Shown here: positions 41,290 to 49,709 of the stretch, piece by piece
Layout of the letters: the number at the start of each line of letters is the position of its first letter
Position numbering within the stretch: the stretch's first letter is position 1
Assembly: GCF_029873215.1 (NCBI RefSeq)
Contig: NZ_CP123620.1
Location: 4,154,001-4,218,000, forward strand
Length of the DNA stretch: 64,000 bases
Direction of reading: 5' to 3'
Source of the DNA: Nocardioides sp. BP30
GTDB lineage: Bacteria > Actinomycetota > Actinomycetes > Propionibacteriales > Nocardioidaceae
Translations under genes and position numbers: made by a program
Notes under the pieces: generated by a model
Seen by the model: the letters and a program-made list of their open reading frames with translations, nothing else
What the model was told of the DNA's origin: nothing
Database searches by the model: none

Positions 41290-42744
41290 TCAGCTGGCGG
41301 CGACCCCGCGCTCGTGTGCGTCGGTGAGCCGGGTCTCCTCGGCGGCCTGCGCCTCGAGCTCGGCACGGCGCTTCTCGAGCTGGGCGTCCATCTCGCCGGG
41401 ATCGGAGACCAGGCCGGCGGCGCCGCCGTCGACCGTCTCCAGCGCCCGCCGCGCGAAGACCTGCTGCATCGTGGTGGTGCGCTCGCTGCGGTCACGGCCG
41501 ACGAAGGAGGTGAACCATGCCAGCGTGGTCGTGACCCGGTTGGCGAAGCCGGTGAGGTAGGCCAGGTGGACGAAGAGCCACATCATCCAGGCGATGAAGC
41601 CGGTGAAGTGCAGCTTGCCGACGGTCGCGACCGCCTTGAACCGGCTGATGGTGGCCATCGAGCCCTTGTCGAAGTACTTGAACTCCGTCGGCCGCGGCTT
41701 GCCCGCGAGGTCGGCCTTGATCGCCTTGGCGGCGAACTTGCCGCCCTGCATCGCGACCTGCGCGACACCGGGCAGGTGCTTGAGGTTGATCATGTCGCCG
41801 ACGACGAAGACCTCGGGGTGGCCGGGCAGGGTGAGGTCGTCGTTCACGGCGATCCGGCCTGCGCGGTCGAGCTCGGCGCCGCTCTGCTCCGCGAGCGTCT
41901 TGCCCAGGGACGAGGCCTGCACGCCCGCCGCCCAGATCTTGGCGACCGCCTCGATCCGCTGGACCGAGCCGTCCTTGAACTTCATCTCCAGGCCGCGCTC
42001 GTCGACGGCGGTGACCATGCCGCCGAGGATGACCTCGACGCCCGTCTTCTCCAGCGCCTTCTGGCTCCAGGCTCCGAGCTTCTCGCCGAACGGCGGCAGC
42101 ACCTGCGGCGCGGCGTCGACCAGGACCACCCGAGCCTTGCGGCTGTTGATGTAGCGGAAGTCGGACTTGAGCGTACGGCGAGCGAGCTCGGCGATCTGGC
42201 CGGCCATCTCGACGCCGGTCGGGCCGGCTCCCACGACCACGAAGGTCAGGAGGTGGTCGACGTTCTCGCCACGGGCGGCGCCGATCTCGGCCAGCTCGAA
42301 GGCGCCGAAGATGCGACCGCGCAGCTCGAGCGCGTCGTCGATCGACTTCATGCCCGGCGCGAACTCGGCGAACTGGTCGTTGCCGAAGTAGGACTGCCCG
42401 GCGCCGGCGGCCACGATCAGCGAGTCGTAGGGGGTGACGGTCGAGCGCCCGAGGACCTCGCTGGTCACGGTCTTGGCCGTGAGGTCGATGTCGGTGACCT
42501 CGCCCATCAGGACGGAGGTGTTCTGCTGCCGGTGCAGCACGTCGCGGGTCGCGGGCGCGATCTCGCCCTGGGACAGGATGCCGGTGGCGACCTGGTAGAG
42601 CAGGGGCTGGAAGAGGTGGTGGGTGGTCTTGGCGATCATCGTGACCTCGGCGTCAGCGCGCTTCAGTGCCTTCGCGCTGAAGAGGCCGCCAAAGCCTGAG
42701 CCGATGATGACGACCTTGTGCTTGCCTGACTGACTGGCGGTCAT
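41290..42744 (-). CDS. ndh: Type II NADH dehydrogenase
   Basis: A 484-residue single-subunit FAD enzyme that passes electrons from NADH to quinone without pumping protons. The first Rossmann motif is VVIIGSGFGGLFSAKAL. HHLFQPLLYQVATGILSQGEIA is the NDH-2 hallmark quinone/FAD region. The second nucleotide motif is FVVVGAGPTGVEMAGQIAEL. The C-terminal membrane-anchoring segment is present (FTGFIAWMMWLFVHLAYLTGF, then TTTLAWFTSFVGRDR). The length is somewhat longer than E. coli Ndh, as is normal in actinobacteria. Confidence 0.93.
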   Translation of the reverse strand: MTASQSGKHKVVIIGSGFGGLFSAKALKRADAEVTMIAKTTHHLFQPLLYQVATGILSQGEIAPATRDVLHRQQNTSVLMGEVTDIDLTAKTVTSEVLGRSTVTPYDSLIVAAGAGQSYFGNDQFAEFAPGMKSIDDALELRGRIFGAFELAEIGAARGENVDHLLTFVVVGAGPTGVEMAGQIAELARRTLKSDFRYINSRKARVVLVDAAPQVLPPFGEKLGAWSQKALEKTGVEVILGGMVTAVDERGLEMKFKDGSVQRIEAVAKIWAAGVQASSLGKTLAEQSGAELDRAGRIAVNDDLTLPGHPEVFVVGDMINLKHLPGVAQVAMQGGKFAAKAIKADLAGKPRPTEFKYFDKGSMATISRFKAVATVGKLHFTGFIAWMMWLFVHLAYLTGFANRVTTTLAWFTSFVGRDRSERTTTMQQVFARRALETVDGGAAGLVSDPGEMDAQLEKRRAELEAQAAEETRLTDAHERGVAAS

Positions 42745-42938
42745 GCCAATCCTCTCCTCAGAAGATGACCGATTGGATCGTTCAAGACCTATTCTCGCGC
42801 GATCCTTCCCTGGCTTCCAGTCGGGGTACCCATCTCACTGGTCACATCCCCCTGTGGAATAAATAACTCGTTTCGTCGGCGCCTCGCGGGGGTAAGAGGC
42901 GGCAAGATCGCTCTTGACCCCCTCCAGGAGAATGAATC

Positions 42939-43877
42939 GTGCCCCTCACCCGCCCTGCCCTGACGCTGGCTCGTGGGCCCCGCGGCGTTCAGGATGCCAG
43001 GCGCTGGGTGGTGCAGGCATGCCTCGACATCGGGCGGCCCGACCTCGTCGAGTGCGCCGAGCTCGGGGTCTCCGAGCTGGTCACCAACGCGGTCCTGCAC
43101 GGTGCCGACCCGATCCAGGTCCGGGTCCGCGGCACGCGGGAGCACCCGCGGGTGGAGGTCCGCGACGCCTCGGTGGAACGCCCCATCCTGCCCGGCCCTC
43201 TCGGCCTGGACCCCGACGACGACCTGCTGCTGACCTTCGGTCGCGGCCTGTCCATCGTCGCCCGCAGCTCGGACGCCTGGGGCGCCGAGATCGAGACCGA
43301 CGGCAAGGTGGTCTGGTTCGCCCCCGCCTCGGAGCTGGCCGAGGGTGACGGCGTCGAGGGCGTCGTCAACGGCCCGGCGAGCGGCGAGATCGTCCCGGAG
43401 ATCGAGGATCCGGTCGAGGTGCGGGTGCTCGGCGTGCCGCTACGGCTCTACGTCGGCTTCCAGCAGCACTTCCGCGAGCTGCGCCGCGAGGTACGGCTGC
43501 TCGCGATCGCGCACGAGGCCGACTATCCACTGGCCAAGAGCCTCTCCGACCTGTTCGGCACGCTCGAGCGACAGCTGCGCGACGGCATCGGGCTCAGCGA
43601 CCTGGAGGGCGCGCTCGCCCACCAGGCCGAGATCGCCGACCTGTCCGTGCGGATGCCGCGCGAGGCGGCGACGACGCTGCGCACCTTCGTGGAGCTGCTC
43701 GACGTGGCCGACGAGTTCTGCCGCCAGGAGCGGCTGCTCTCGCTGGCGCGCACCGAGGAGCAGCGGGAGTTCCAGCGGTGGTTCCTCGGCGAGTACATCC
43801 GGCAGGCGGCCGGCGCCCTGCCCGAGCCATGGGTCGAGCCGGATCTGCAGCGGGCCGACCTGCGCGCCGTACGTTAG
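42939..43877 (+). CDS. RsbW-like ATP-binding (anti-sigma kinase) protein
   Basis: 312 residues. The first part carries a HATPase fold: ARRWVVQACLDIG, AELGVSELVTNAVLHGADP (N-box), VEVRDASVERP, then FGRGLSIVARSSDAWG (G2). Residues about 180-300 are a helical region that is conserved in actinobacterial members but unassigned. Such proteins work as anti-sigma factor kinases or stress sensors. GTG start with AGGAG 9 bases upstream. It ends immediately before the fluoride riboswitch. Confidence 0.8.
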   Translation: MPLTRPALTLARGPRGVQDARRWVVQACLDIGRPDLVECAELGVSELVTNAVLHGADPIQVRVRGTREHPRVEVRDASVERPILPGPLGLDPDDDLLLTFGRGLSIVARSSDAWGAEIETDGKVVWFAPASELAEGDGVEGVVNGPASGEIVPEIEDPVEVRVLGVPLRLYVGFQQHFRELRREVRLLAIAHEADYPLAKSLSDLFGTLERQLRDGIGLSDLEGALAHQAEIADLSVRMPREAATTLRTFVELLDVADEFCRQERLLSLARTEEQREFQRWFLGEYIRQAAGALPEPWVEPDLQRADLRAVR

Positions 43878-43968
43878 GATCGGCTCCCGATGGCGGTGGG
43901 GCTCGCCGACAACCGCGACCGAGGTCGGTCGCCAACAGTCCCTACCTGACGATGTCGTCCCAGGTAGG
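43876..43968 (+). ncRNA. Fluoride (crcB) riboswitch
   Basis: The sequence holds GATGG (43889-43893), a stem region down to CTCGCC, then ACAACCGC, and a late CAGTCCCTACC, matching the layout of the fluoride riboswitch: GATGG, AACCGC(C) and a terminal 'GATGAC(U)CCUACC'-like block. The end CCTACCTG (43941-43948) can pair with CAGGTAGG (43961-43968), which would hide the following GGAGGAG ribosome-binding site, so control of translation is likely. Two crcB fluoride channel genes lie directly downstream. Confidence 0.75.
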
Positions 43969-43980
43969 AGGAGTGTTGCC

Positions 43981-44508
43981 GTGACACCGCCCGAGCGTGT
44001 CGAGGATCCCGATCGGGTCGATCCCGCCGTCGACTGCGACGTCGAGCTGGCCGAGCGGCCCGCGCCGCACCCGGGGCAGCTCCTGCGCGAGCACGTCCCG
44101 CTCCTCCCGGCGATAGCGGTCGGCGGCGCGATCGGCAGCCTCGCCCGGTACGGCGTGGCCGAGGCGGTGCCGCACACCGCCCGGGAGTTCGCCTGGGCGA
44201 CGCTCGCCACCAACCTCACCGGTGCCCTCCTGCTCGGGGTGCTGATGGCGCTGATGCTCACCGTCTGGTCCCACACCCGCTACGTCCGGCCGTTCCTCGG
44301 CGTGGGTGTGCTCGGCGGGTACACCACGTTCTCGACCTACGAGCTCGACACCCGGGGCCTGCTGGCCGCGGGGCATCCGGCCGAAGCGCTCGGGTACGTC
44401 GGGGCCACCGTGGCACTCGGTCTGGTCGCCGTCCTCGCCGGCCTCGCGGGGGGACGGCTGCTGATCGGGCGCCGGGCGGGCGGCCGTGGACCGGAGACGG
44501 CCCCGTGA
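43981..44508 (+). CDS. crcB: Fluoride channel CrcB/FluC, first copy
   Basis: 175 residues. A soluble N-terminus of about 40 residues is followed by four helices: LLPAIAVGGAIGSLARYGV, WATLATNLTGALLLGVLMA, VRPFLGVGVLGGYTTFSTYELD and ALGYVGATVALGLVAVLAG. GGAIGSLARY, TNLTGALLLG and GGYTTFSTYE are CrcB signatures; the ATNLTG asparagine and the TTFST track are present. The N-terminal extension is longer than in the second copy. GGAGGAG lies 7 bases before GTG 43981. Exports fluoride as an antiparallel dimer, here perhaps heterodimeric with the next gene. Confidence 0.9.
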   Translation: MTPPERVEDPDRVDPAVDCDVELAERPAPHPGQLLREHVPLLPAIAVGGAIGSLARYGVAEAVPHTAREFAWATLATNLTGALLLGVLMALMLTVWSHTRYVRPFLGVGVLGGYTTFSTYELDTRGLLAAGHPAEALGYVGATVALGLVAVLAGLAGGRLLIGRRAGGRGPETAP

Positions 44509-44867
44509 CGGTCCTCCTGGTGCTGCTGGGCGGAGCGATCGGTGCCCCGACCCGCTACCTCACCGACCTCGTCGTGCAGTCACGCCACGACACCGCGCTG
44601 CCCTGGGGGACGATCAGCGTCAACGTGGTCGGCTCGTTCGTGCTCGGGTCGATCGCCGGACTGGCGTCCGGCTCCGGCCCCGCCTGGGTGCTCACCCTGG
44701 TCGGCACCGGCTTCTGCGGTGCCTTGACGACCTTCTCGACGTTCTCCTACGAGACCGTGCGACTGGCCGAGGCGCGGCGCTGGGGAGCGGCAGCGGCGAA
44801 CGTCGCCGTCTCGCTCGTGCTCGGACTCCTCGCCGTCGCGCTCGGTTGGCGGCTCGGCACGCTCTGA
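44505..44867 (+). CDS. crcB: Fluoride channel CrcB/FluC, second copy
   Basis: 120 residues with four helices. LLGGAIGAPTRYLTD, WGTISVNVVGSFVLGSIAG and GTGFCGALTTFSTFSYETVRL carry the conserved asparagine and TTFSTF motifs. Its GTG overlaps the stop of the first copy as GTGA, so the two are made together. Paired crcB genes are common in Gram-positive bacteria and usually form a hetero-dimeric channel. Confidence 0.92.
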   Translation: MTVLLVLLGGAIGAPTRYLTDLVVQSRHDTALPWGTISVNVVGSFVLGSIAGLASGSGPAWVLTLVGTGFCGALTTFSTFSYETVRLAEARRWGAAAANVAVSLVLGLLAVALGWRLGTL

Positions 44868-44878
44868 GGGTGCGCCCG

Positions 44879-45223
44879 CTAGGCCCAGCCGAGCTCGTGC
44901 AGACGGGCGTCGTCGAGGCCGAAGTGGTGGCCCAGCTCGTGCACCACCGTCACCCGCACCTCGCGCACCAGCTCCGCCTCCGTGCGGCAGTAGTCCAGCA
45001 GCGGACGGCGGTAGAGGAAGATCCGGTCCGGCAGGTACCCGGCCGCATCGAGCCCGAGCGTGCTGCCGTCGTACAGGCCCAGCAGGTCCTGTGCCTCCCC
45101 CGGCGGCGGCTCCTCCTCGACCAGCACGACCAGGTTGTGCACCAGCGCCGCGAGCTCGTCCGGGATGGCGTCCAGGGCGTCGTCGACCAGCTCCTCGAAG
45201 CGCTCGGGGCTGACGTCGACCAC
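44879..45223 (-). CDS. Zincin-like metallopeptidase family protein
   Basis: 114 residues. FEELVDDALDAIPDELAALVHNLVVLVEE is the standard opening, and VTVVHELGHHFGLDDARLHELGW has the HExxH zinc site with a third ligand region downstream. Compact actinobacterial family with a minimal zincin fold; substrate unknown. It converges on crcB with 11 bases between stops. Confidence 0.85.
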   Translation of the reverse strand: MVDVSPERFEELVDDALDAIPDELAALVHNLVVLVEEEPPPGEAQDLLGLYDGSTLGLDAAGYLPDRIFLYRRPLLDYCRTEAELVREVRVTVVHELGHHFGLDDARLHELGWA

Positions 45224-45324
45224 TGCTGCAACCTATCGGCCGTGTGGCTGGAGTGCCGCCGCGCGCGGCCGAGGACGACGTCTGCCCGCGCAGACGCGCC
45301 CGAGCCAGCGAGAAGGACGACAGA

Positions 45325-45364
45325 AAAGCCCTCCGATCTGCGTTTCCGCAGCTCAGAGGGCTTT
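45325..45364 (-). terminator. Terminator for tRNA-Asp
   Basis: AAAGCCCTC and GAGGGCTTT pair across an inner CTGCG-TTTC-CGCAG helix. On the minus strand the structure ends in TTTT, just after the tRNA-Asp gene. Confidence 0.8.
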
Positions 45365-45367
45365 CGC

Positions 45368-45444
45368 TGGCGACCCCGACGGGACTTGAACCCGCGGCCT
45401 CCGCCGTGACAGGGCGGCGCGCTAACCAACTGCGCTACGGGGCC
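45368..45444 (-). tRNA. tRNA-Asp (anticodon GTC)
   Basis: Minus strand. Acceptor GGCCCCG pairs with CGGGGTC; D-arm GCGCAGTTGGTTAGCGC; anticodon stem CCGCC/GGCGG with loop CTGTCAC (anticodon GTC); T-arm GCGGGTTCAAGTCCCGT. Discriminator G, and the CCA is encoded. A terminator follows directly. Confidence 0.96.
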
Positions 45445-45549
45445 TTGGCGCTCCGTGCCGCGAGGCCTCGCGACCGGAACGAGAGAAACATATCCCACCG
45501 CTCGCGGAGATACCCAATCGGGGCCATCGCGTCCTGTCAGGATCGCTGC

Positions 45550-46416
45550 ATGCGAGGTTCGGACGCCCTGGTCGTGGGCGAGGCCCTGGTCGACATCGTG
45601 ACCGCCCCCGACGGTACGACGACGCAGCACCCGGGCGGGAGCGCCGCGAACGTCGCGGTGGCGCTCGCCCGGCTCGGCAGGCCGGTCCGGTTCGCGACAG
45701 CGCTCGCCGACGACGCCCACGGGCGCCTCCTCGTCCAGCACCTGACCGCCGACGGGGTACGGCTGATCGGCGAGCCGCAGCGCCTGGCCCGGACCTCGAC
45801 AGCGCACGCGACGCTGGCTCCCGACGGCTCCGCGCGCTACGACTTCGACCTGGACTGGCGGCTCGGCGCGCTCGATCCGGGCCGGCCGCGGGTGCTGCAC
45901 GTCTGCTCCCTGGGGGCGGTGCTGGCTCCGGGTGCCGATGCCGTCCTCGCCCTGCTGGAGGGCGTCGGTGCCGGCGTCCTCGTGTCCTACGACATCAACG
46001 TCCGACCCTCGATCACCGGCGCGGGCCCGGACCTCCTCGAACGGGTGGAGCGGGTCGTGCGGCGCGCCCACGTGGTCAAGGCCAGCGACGAGGACCTGCG
46101 GATCCTCCACCCCGACCGCGACCTCCTCAGCGCCGCCCAGCACCTGCTCGGCCTGGGTCCGCGGGCGGTGGTCGTCACCGAGGGCGCCGCCGGCGCGAGC
46201 TGGTTCTCCGCGTCGGGAGTGGTCCACGTCGCGGCCCCCGCGGTGACGGTCGTCGACACGATCGGAGCCGGGGACACCTTCTCGGCGGCGCTGCTCGACG
46301 CGCTGTGGGACGATCCCGACCGCGACCCCGGCGAGGTCCTGCGACACGCTGCCCGGGCGGCCGCCGTCACCGTCTCGCGGGCGGGTGCGAACCCGCCGTA
46401 CGGCGACGAGCTCTAG
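45550..46416 (+). CDS. PfkB-family carbohydrate kinase
   Basis: 288 residues. DALVVGEALVDIV is the start, HPGGSAANVAVALARLG is PfkB signature 1, and VVDTIGAGDTFSAALLDAL is signature 2 with the catalytic Asp (GAGD). YDFDLDWRL and SYDINVRPS mid-domain fit fructokinase/ribokinase-like members. It is thus likely a sugar kinase such as fructokinase; the exact sugar is not readable. An upstream-open frame crosses the tRNA and is not used. ATG 45550 is the first reasonable start. Confidence 0.88.
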   Translation: MRGSDALVVGEALVDIVTAPDGTTTQHPGGSAANVAVALARLGRPVRFATALADDAHGRLLVQHLTADGVRLIGEPQRLARTSTAHATLAPDGSARYDFDLDWRLGALDPGRPRVLHVCSLGAVLAPGADAVLALLEGVGAGVLVSYDINVRPSITGAGPDLLERVERVVRRAHVVKASDEDLRILHPDRDLLSAAQHLLGLGPRAVVVTEGAAGASWFSASGVVHVAAPAVTVVDTIGAGDTFSAALLDALWDDPDRDPGEVLRHAARAAAVTVSRAGANPPYGDEL

Positions 46417-47255
46417 CCGATGGCCTGCTCCAGGCTCCGGGCCGGGTGGCCGGTCAGGTCAGCGATCGCGGTGGAGACGCCGGCGAGCGAGCCGTCGGCG
46501 ATGGCGAGGTAGGTCGACACCCAGGCGTCGACCTGCCAGTCCGGCGCACCGTAGCCGGCTCGCGAGGCGTAGGCCTCCTCGACCGTCTCGGCGTGATAGT
46601 CGATGGAGCGGCCCAGGGCCGCGCTGAGCCGTCTCGCCACCTCGTGGAGTGTGAGCGCCTCGGGACCGGTGAGCTCGTACGTCGACCCCGCATGCGCGGC
46701 GGGCTCGCGCAGCACCGCCACCGCGGCGTCGGCGATGTCGTCCTGCGCCACGGCAGCGACCGCACCGTCGCCGGCCGGACCCCGCAGCACGCCGTCCTCG
46801 CCGACCATCAGCGGCAGGAAGTCGGCGTAGAGGTTGTCGCGCAGGAGGGTGTACCGCATCCCGCTGGCGCGCAGGTGCTGCTCGGTCGCCCAGTGGTCGC
46901 GCGCCAGCGTGAACGTCGCGTCCGGCGCGGCACCGTAGAACGAGACGTAGACGAGGTGCTCGACCCCGGCGGCGGCCGCGGCGTCGACGAACGCCAGGTG
47001 CTGGCGCACGCGGTCCGGCGTCTCGGCAGCGGAGACCATCAGCACCGTCGCGGCGTCGGCGAGAGCGCGGCGCACCGCCGCAGGATCGTCGTACGACGCC
47101 TGTGCCACCTCGGCGCCGGCCAGTCGCGGCGCCCTGCCGGGGTCGCGCACGACCAGTCGCTGCGGCTGGTCGAGCTCGGCCAGCCGGCGAGCGACCCTGC
47201 CGCCGAGCCGGCCCGTCGCTCCGGTGACCACGATCGGCGCCGTACCCATGCTCAC
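46413..47255 (-). CDS. NAD(P)-binding NmrA-like SDR family protein
   Basis: A 280-residue atypical short-chain dehydrogenase. IVVTGATGRLGGRVARRLAELD has the GxxGxxG motif; a SYDDPAAVRRALADAATVLMVSA stretch and VEHLVYVSFYGA match NmrA/QOR2-like proteins (negative regulators or quinone reductases). It is the last gene of the large minus-strand operon, coupled to the HTH-Mop gene by a 4-base overlap. Role relative to tungstate or molybdate uptake is unclear. Confidence 0.82.
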   Translation of the reverse strand: MSMGTAPIVVTGATGRLGGRVARRLAELDQPQRLVVRDPGRAPRLAGAEVAQASYDDPAAVRRALADAATVLMVSAAETPDRVRQHLAFVDAAAAAGVEHLVYVSFYGAAPDATFTLARDHWATEQHLRASGMRYTLLRDNLYADFLPLMVGEDGVLRGPAGDGAVAAVAQDDIADAAVAVLREPAAHAGSTYELTGPEALTLHEVARRLSAALGRSIDYHAETVEEAYASRAGYGAPDWQVDAWVSTYLAIADGSLAGVSTAIADLTGHPARSLEQAIG

Positions 47256-47662
47256 TCCCCGGCCGCCGGGGCGGCGAGGCGCGGCGCGTCGATCTCGACG
47301 ATCACGTTGGTCGCCTTCACCACGGCGCTGGCCGCCACTCCCGGTTCGAGGCCGAGCTCGTCGGCTGCCTCCCGGCTCATCAAGGAGACCAGCCGGTAGT
47401 CGCCGCAGGCGAGCTCCACCTGGGCCATCACGCCGTCGCGGACCACCGAGGTGACCACCCCGGAGAGCCGGTTGCGCGCACTGGAGACGCGTTCCCGGCT
47501 GCGGGTCGCGGCCAGCAGCTCGGGCAGCCGGTCGGCGTCCAGCACCCGCTGGTTGCCCCGGCGCTCGAAGGTGATCCGGCCCTCCACCTCCCAGCGACGC
47601 AGCGTGTCGGGGCTGACGCCCAGTGCTTGACCGACCTCACCGATTCGCAGGTACTGCGCCAT
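47252..47662 (-). CDS. MerR-type HTH plus Mop/TOBE molybdate-sensing regulator
   Basis: 136 residues. LRIGEVGQALGVSPDTLRRWEVEGRI (residues about 5-30) is a MerR/excisionase-like helix-turn-helix. Residues about 65-128 form a Mop (molbindin-type TOBE) domain: ARNRLSGVVTSVVRDGVMAQVELACGDYRLVSLMSREAADELGL, then VVKATNVIVEI. The domain binds molybdate or tungstate. A one-component oxyanion sensor that probably controls this operon. Together with the ABC genes upstream, it identifies the transport substrate as Mo/W rather than phosphate. Confidence 0.85.
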   Translation of the reverse strand: MAQYLRIGEVGQALGVSPDTLRRWEVEGRITFERRGNQRVLDADRLPELLAATRSRERVSSARNRLSGVVTSVVRDGVMAQVELACGDYRLVSLMSREAADELGLEPGVAASAVVKATNVIVEIDAPRLAAPAAGE

Positions 47663-47680
47663 GGCGCCGAGCGTATCGGC

Positions 47681-48595
47681 TCAGCGGGGGAAGCGGACCC
47701 CTCCGAGGAGGGAGAACCGAGTCGCCGAGCCCTCCGCGACGGTCGAGGTCGGGTGCAGGGCGAACACCGTGCCGTGCGGCGTCACGAGCTCGATCCGGGC
47801 GCCATCCTCCAGCCTGGTCACCCGGCCCACCGTCGCCTCGATCTCGCCGTCCGGATCCAGCCGCACGTGCGCCGGCCGGGTGAGGACCAGGGTCTCGTCG
47901 AGGTCGAGGGCGCCGTCGAAGCCGAGGAAGCGGGCCACCTCGGGGGTGGGAGGCGCCTGCATCAGCGACTCGGGGTCCGCATCGGCCACGATCCGACCCG
48001 CCATCACGATCAGCACCCGGTCCGCGAGCGCCCACGCGTCCGCCCGGTCGTGGAGCACCACGACCACGGCGCCGGCGGCCTCGCGCAGCGTGGAGGCGGT
48101 GTCGGCGACCAGCGCGCGCTGGGTCTCCGGATCGAGCCCGGCGAACGGCTCGTCCAGCAGCAGCAGGTCCGCGCCGACGGCCACGCCGCGCGCCAGGTGG
48201 ACCCGACGGCGCTCACCGCCGGAGAGCGCCGCGGCCGGCCGGCCGGCGAGGTGGTCGGCGCGCATCCTGCGCAGCGCGTCGATCGTCCGCTGGCGGCGCT
48301 CGGCACGCGGAACGCCGAACCACGCCTGGGCGAGATCGACGTTCGCCCGGACCGACCGGGACGCCAGCCCGGGCGTCTGCAGCACGGTGGCCACCCGCCC
48401 CTCCACCCGGCGCCGGCCGCGGGCCGGCAGCACACCGCCGATCGCCTCCAGCAAGGTGCTCTTACCGGCACCGTTGGGGCCGAGCACGGCGACGACCTCG
48501 CCGCGGCGTACGGAGAAGGAGACGTCGTCGACCACCACGCGGCCGCCCCGGCGCACCTCGAGACCGGCGAGAGTGAGGACGTCGTCCGCGCTCAC
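47681..48595 (-). CDS. Tungstate/molybdate ABC transporter ATP-binding protein
   Basis: 304 residues. VVAVLGPNGAGKSTLLEAIGG is Walker A, ALSGGERRRVHLARGVAVGADLLLLDEPFAGLD has the signature (LSGGE) and Walker B, and VVVVLHDRADAWALADRV has the H-loop. The C-terminal extension (VRLDPDGEIEATVGRVTRLEDGARIELVT) is a TOBE-like regulatory domain, typical of molybdate/tungstate importers. The GTG start overlaps the permease stop as GTGA. Confidence 0.9.
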   Translation of the reverse strand: MSADDVLTLAGLEVRRGGRVVVDDVSFSVRRGEVVAVLGPNGAGKSTLLEAIGGVLPARGRRRVEGRVATVLQTPGLASRSVRANVDLAQAWFGVPRAERRQRTIDALRRMRADHLAGRPAAALSGGERRRVHLARGVAVGADLLLLDEPFAGLDPETQRALVADTASTLREAAGAVVVVLHDRADAWALADRVLIVMAGRIVADADPESLMQAPPTPEVARFLGFDGALDLDETLVLTRPAHVRLDPDGEIEATVGRVTRLEDGARIELVTPHGTVFALHPTSTVAEGSATRFSLLGGVRFPR

Positions 48596-49308
48596 GAGGA
48601 CCGGCCCACCCGGCGCTGCGCACCGGCGTACTGGAGGACGGTGAGGATGGTGGTGACGATGAGGATCAGCCCCATCAGGAGGATGCCGATCGCGATGGCC
48701 TCCGCATAGCGTCCGGCGCCGACCTTCTCCAGCGCCGCAGAGGCGAGCGTCTGGGTGGAGTACTCGGCGTTCCCCCCGACGATCGCCACCGCACCGACCT
48801 CGGAGAGGCCCGATCCGATCGCTGCGATGATGGCCGCGAAGATCCCCACCCGCGCCTCGCGCAGGGCCAGCAGCGCGATCCGGTGGCGCCGGGCGCCGAA
48901 CGCGCGTGCCTGCGCGATCAGGCCCGGCGCGATGTCGCTCACCGCCGAGGTCGTCAGCGCGATGATGATCGGGATCGCCAGGATGGTCTGGGCGAGGTAG
49001 ACGCCCCGGAGCGTGAAGAGCAGGTGGTAGTGGGCCAGCGGTGCCGTCGGGAACATCAGGACGGCGAGCACCACGCCGACGATGACCGGCGGCAGACCAA
49101 GGCCGGCGTTCGCCAGGGTGACCAATACGCCACGGCCGGGGAAGCGGCCCAGGCCGAGCGTGAGGCCGATCGGCAGCCCGACCGCGAGACCGATGCCGGT
49201 GGAGATCGCACAGACCTTCAGCGTGACGTTGACCAGGCCCCACAGGTAGGGGTCATGGGACACGATCAGGTGCCAGGCCTGCTGCAGGCCCTGCCACAGG
49301 AAGCTCAC
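48592..49308 (-). CDS. Tungstate/molybdate ABC transporter permease
   Basis: 238 residues with about six helices. TLKVCAISTGIGLAVGLPIG and the EAA-loop ARAFGARRHRIALLALREARVGI with its conserved G and hydrophobic tail, then AIGSGLSEVGAVAIVGGN, match TupB/ModB-type permeases. GTG 49308 is chosen because it overlaps the DUF2149 stop as GTGA; further upstream the frame is antisense shadow. Works with the ATPase downstream and the binding protein at 51807-53453. Confidence 0.88.
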   Translation of the reverse strand: MSFLWQGLQQAWHLIVSHDPYLWGLVNVTLKVCAISTGIGLAVGLPIGLTLGLGRFPGRGVLVTLANAGLGLPPVIVGVVLAVLMFPTAPLAHYHLLFTLRGVYLAQTILAIPIIIALTTSAVSDIAPGLIAQARAFGARRHRIALLALREARVGIFAAIIAAIGSGLSEVGAVAIVGGNAEYSTQTLASAALEKVGAGRYAEAIAIGILLMGLILIVTTILTVLQYAGAQRRVGRSS

Positions 49309-49709
49309 GGTGTCGGCCCGGCGGTCGGCTGCCCGGTCGGCTGCCCGGTCGGCTGCCCGGTCGGCTGGGCGCCATCCCCGGCTGCGGCGCTCGGTACGAC
49401 GTAGACGAGCCGCCCGTCGGAGAGCCGGTAGACCTCGCCGACCCGGGTGCCGCTGCCGATCACGCTGGCGCCGTCGCTGGGCACCGGGCCGGTGGTCTCG
49501 CCGGGCCGGATCGTGACCGCATCGGACGGCTCGGAGGTCGGCGTCAGACCGGACGTCGTGACCGCGCGGTCCAGGTGCAGCGAGGCGAGGGCGGCGAGCA
49601 GGAAGGCGAGCGAGAGCACGATGCCGAGGTCGAAGAGGTTGACCAGGCCGTCCAGCGGATCGCCGGCGCGGTCCTCGTAGCGGTGGGCGCGACGGCTGAC
49701 CTTGATCAC
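49305..49709 (-). CDS. DUF2149 domain protein
   Basis: 134 residues. YEDRAGDPLDGLVNLFDLGIVLSLAFLLAALASLHL is the DUF2149 signature, a short cytoplasmic part followed by one transmembrane helix. The rest is probably extracytoplasmic, including GEVYRLSDGRLVYVVP and a tandem TGQP tail. The topology resembles ExbD/TolR (one helix plus an outer domain), and it sits between the ExbB-like gene and the permease, overlapping both by 4 bases. It is most likely the ExbD-like partner of the channel. Confidence 0.82.
   Translation of the reverse strand: MIKVSRRAHRYEDRAGDPLDGLVNLFDLGIVLSLAFLLAALASLHLDRAVTTSGLTPTSEPSDAVTIRPGETTGPVPSDGASVIGSGTRVGEVYRLSDGRLVYVVPSAAAGDGAQPTGQPTGQPTGQPTAGPTP
49319..49366. repeat. 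12-bp tandem repeat in DUF2149 C-terminus
   Basis: CGGTCGGCTGCC repeats about four times, the last copy diverged, and encodes GQPT repeats. Lengths of such tracts can vary by slippage, in frame here because the unit is 12 bases. Confidence 0.85.

Noticed and set aside
49319..49366. Tandem repeat considered as a CRISPR or regulatory array
   Set aside because: Units are contiguous without spacers and lie inside a coding frame.
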